6,367 bases of DNA from Helicobacteraceae bacterium. GTDB lineage: Bacteria > Campylobacterota > Campylobacteria > Campylobacterales > Sulfurimonadaceae. Shown here in pieces: positions 5,906-6,367 of the stretch (the stretch's first letter is position 1; each line of letters starts with the position of its first letter). Where the stretch lies: assembly GCA_030642185.1 (NCBI GenBank), contig DAOWOG010000077.1, positions 1-6,367 of the forward strand, given 5' to 3'. The position numbers and the translations under genes were made by a program. The notes below the pieces were generated by a model, which saw only the letters and a program-made list of their open reading frames with translations, searched no databases and had not been told where the DNA came from.

Positions 5906-6367
5906 ATGGGGATTAAACCTGACACTTCGACTCAACAACTCAATCGGCTTTTTGTTGCTTATAAACCCGGCGGACTCAGTTCCAACCGGTTTCTAAGCCG
6001 CTTAAAGCGAAAATACTATGTTAAAAAAGCGGGGTATTCAGGTACACTCGATCCTTTTGCCAGAGGTGTTTTGATTATCGCTTTTGGAAAATATACCTCA
6101 CTGTTTCGTTTTCTAAACAAAACACCAAAAACCTATCGTGCGACACTTTGGCTGGGAGCGCATTCCGATACACTTGACATCGAAGCCGTTACGAAAATCG
6201 ATACCCTTGAGCCTGTCGGGTATGCAAAACTTGAAGAGAGTGTAAATGCACTCAAGGGAGAACTCAGTTATTATCCGCCCATTTTCAGCGCCAAAAAAAT
6301 CAATGGCCGGCGTGCTTATGATCTTGCCCGCGAAGGAAAAGAGGTCATTTTAAACACGATACATTCA
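5906..6367 (+). CDS. truB: tRNA pseudouridine-55 synthase, 5' part (cut by window end)
   Basis: Converts uridine 55 of the T-loop of tRNAs to pseudouridine. The 154 visible residues cover the N-terminal half of the catalytic domain. They include LFVAYKPGGLSSNRFLSRLK (15-34), as in the family's LxxxKPxGxTS start; the catalytic aspartate D49 in YSGTLDPFARGVLI (44-57), where most TruB have GGTLDPLATGVL; KTYRATLWLGAHSDTLD, matching the KxYxxxxxLGxxTxTxD motif; and YYPPIFSAKKINGRRAYDLAREG, the PPxxSAxKxxGxRxYxxAR motif. The frame is open to the window end, so the C-terminal part is missing. GGAG (5899-5902) sits 3 nt before the ATG at 5906, rather close; an in-frame GTG at 5897 is the alternative, and the frame is closed by TAA at 5834. 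In Campylobacter I recall truB following a Rep-type helicase and preceding csrA, so csrA may lie just beyond the window. Confidence 0.93.
   Translation, partial: MGIKPDTSTQQLNRLFVAYKPGGLSSNRFLSRLKRKYYVKKAGYSGTLDPFARGVLIIAFGKYTSLFRFLNKTPKTYRATLWLGAHSDTLDIEAVTKIDTLEPVGYAKLEESVNALKGELSYYPPIFSAKKINGRRAYDLAREGKEVILNTIHS

Overview
The window reads as a chromosomal segment of a Campylobacterota bacterium (the former Epsilonproteobacteria). The best guess is a sulfur-oxidising, Sulfurimonas/Sulfuricurvum/Sulfurovum-like organism. Reasons are the look of the proteins (a very compact class IV aminotransferase, the TruB variant), extended -10 promoters of the form TTTTTGnTATAAT without a clear -35, a moderate GC content with AT-rich intergenic DNA, and a UvrD/Rep helicase followed by truB, which I recall also being neighbours in Campylobacter jejuni. 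The genus is an inference and was not tested by any search. No mobile element, tRNA, rRNA or CRISPR array is visible.

Left block (163-2199, + strand): a likely three-gene operon with gaps of 24 and 27 bp. It holds cysK (cysteine synthase), a compact class IV PLP aminotransferase/lyase (possibly the 4-amino-4-deoxychorismate lyase step of folate synthesis) and a 153-aa protein whose strand order and motifs resemble SspB, the adaptor that delivers ssrA-tagged proteins to ClpXP. The SspB-like call is the most interesting functional lead. A 134-bp intergenic stretch with several small hairpins follows, between convergent genes.

Middle block (2334-5512): a LysR-type regulator on the - strand, trimmed to an internal ATG that has a good ribosome binding site. 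It is divergent from a complete 686-aa UvrD/Rep/PcrA-type helicase with a C-terminal Tudor-like domain. The 218-bp spacer carries a pair of similar extended -10 promoters facing opposite ways and a 14-bp perfect palindrome over the helicase start codons.

Right block (5513-6367): the 393 bp between the helicase and truB is not empty. Its - strand encodes a 59-residue, arginine-rich protein built on repeated (D/E)RR units, with a good Shine-Dalgarno, ending 4 bp from the helicase stop. It shares a divergent control region with truB (tRNA pseudouridine-55 synthase), which has a near-consensus TTGACA-N17-TACAAT promoter and is cut by the window end.

Most genes here are housekeeping: cysteine synthesis, folate or amino-acid metabolism, DNA repair and tRNA modification. 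The less explained pieces are the SspB-like protein, the (D/E)RR micro-protein, and the palindromes and hairpins in the intergenic spaces.
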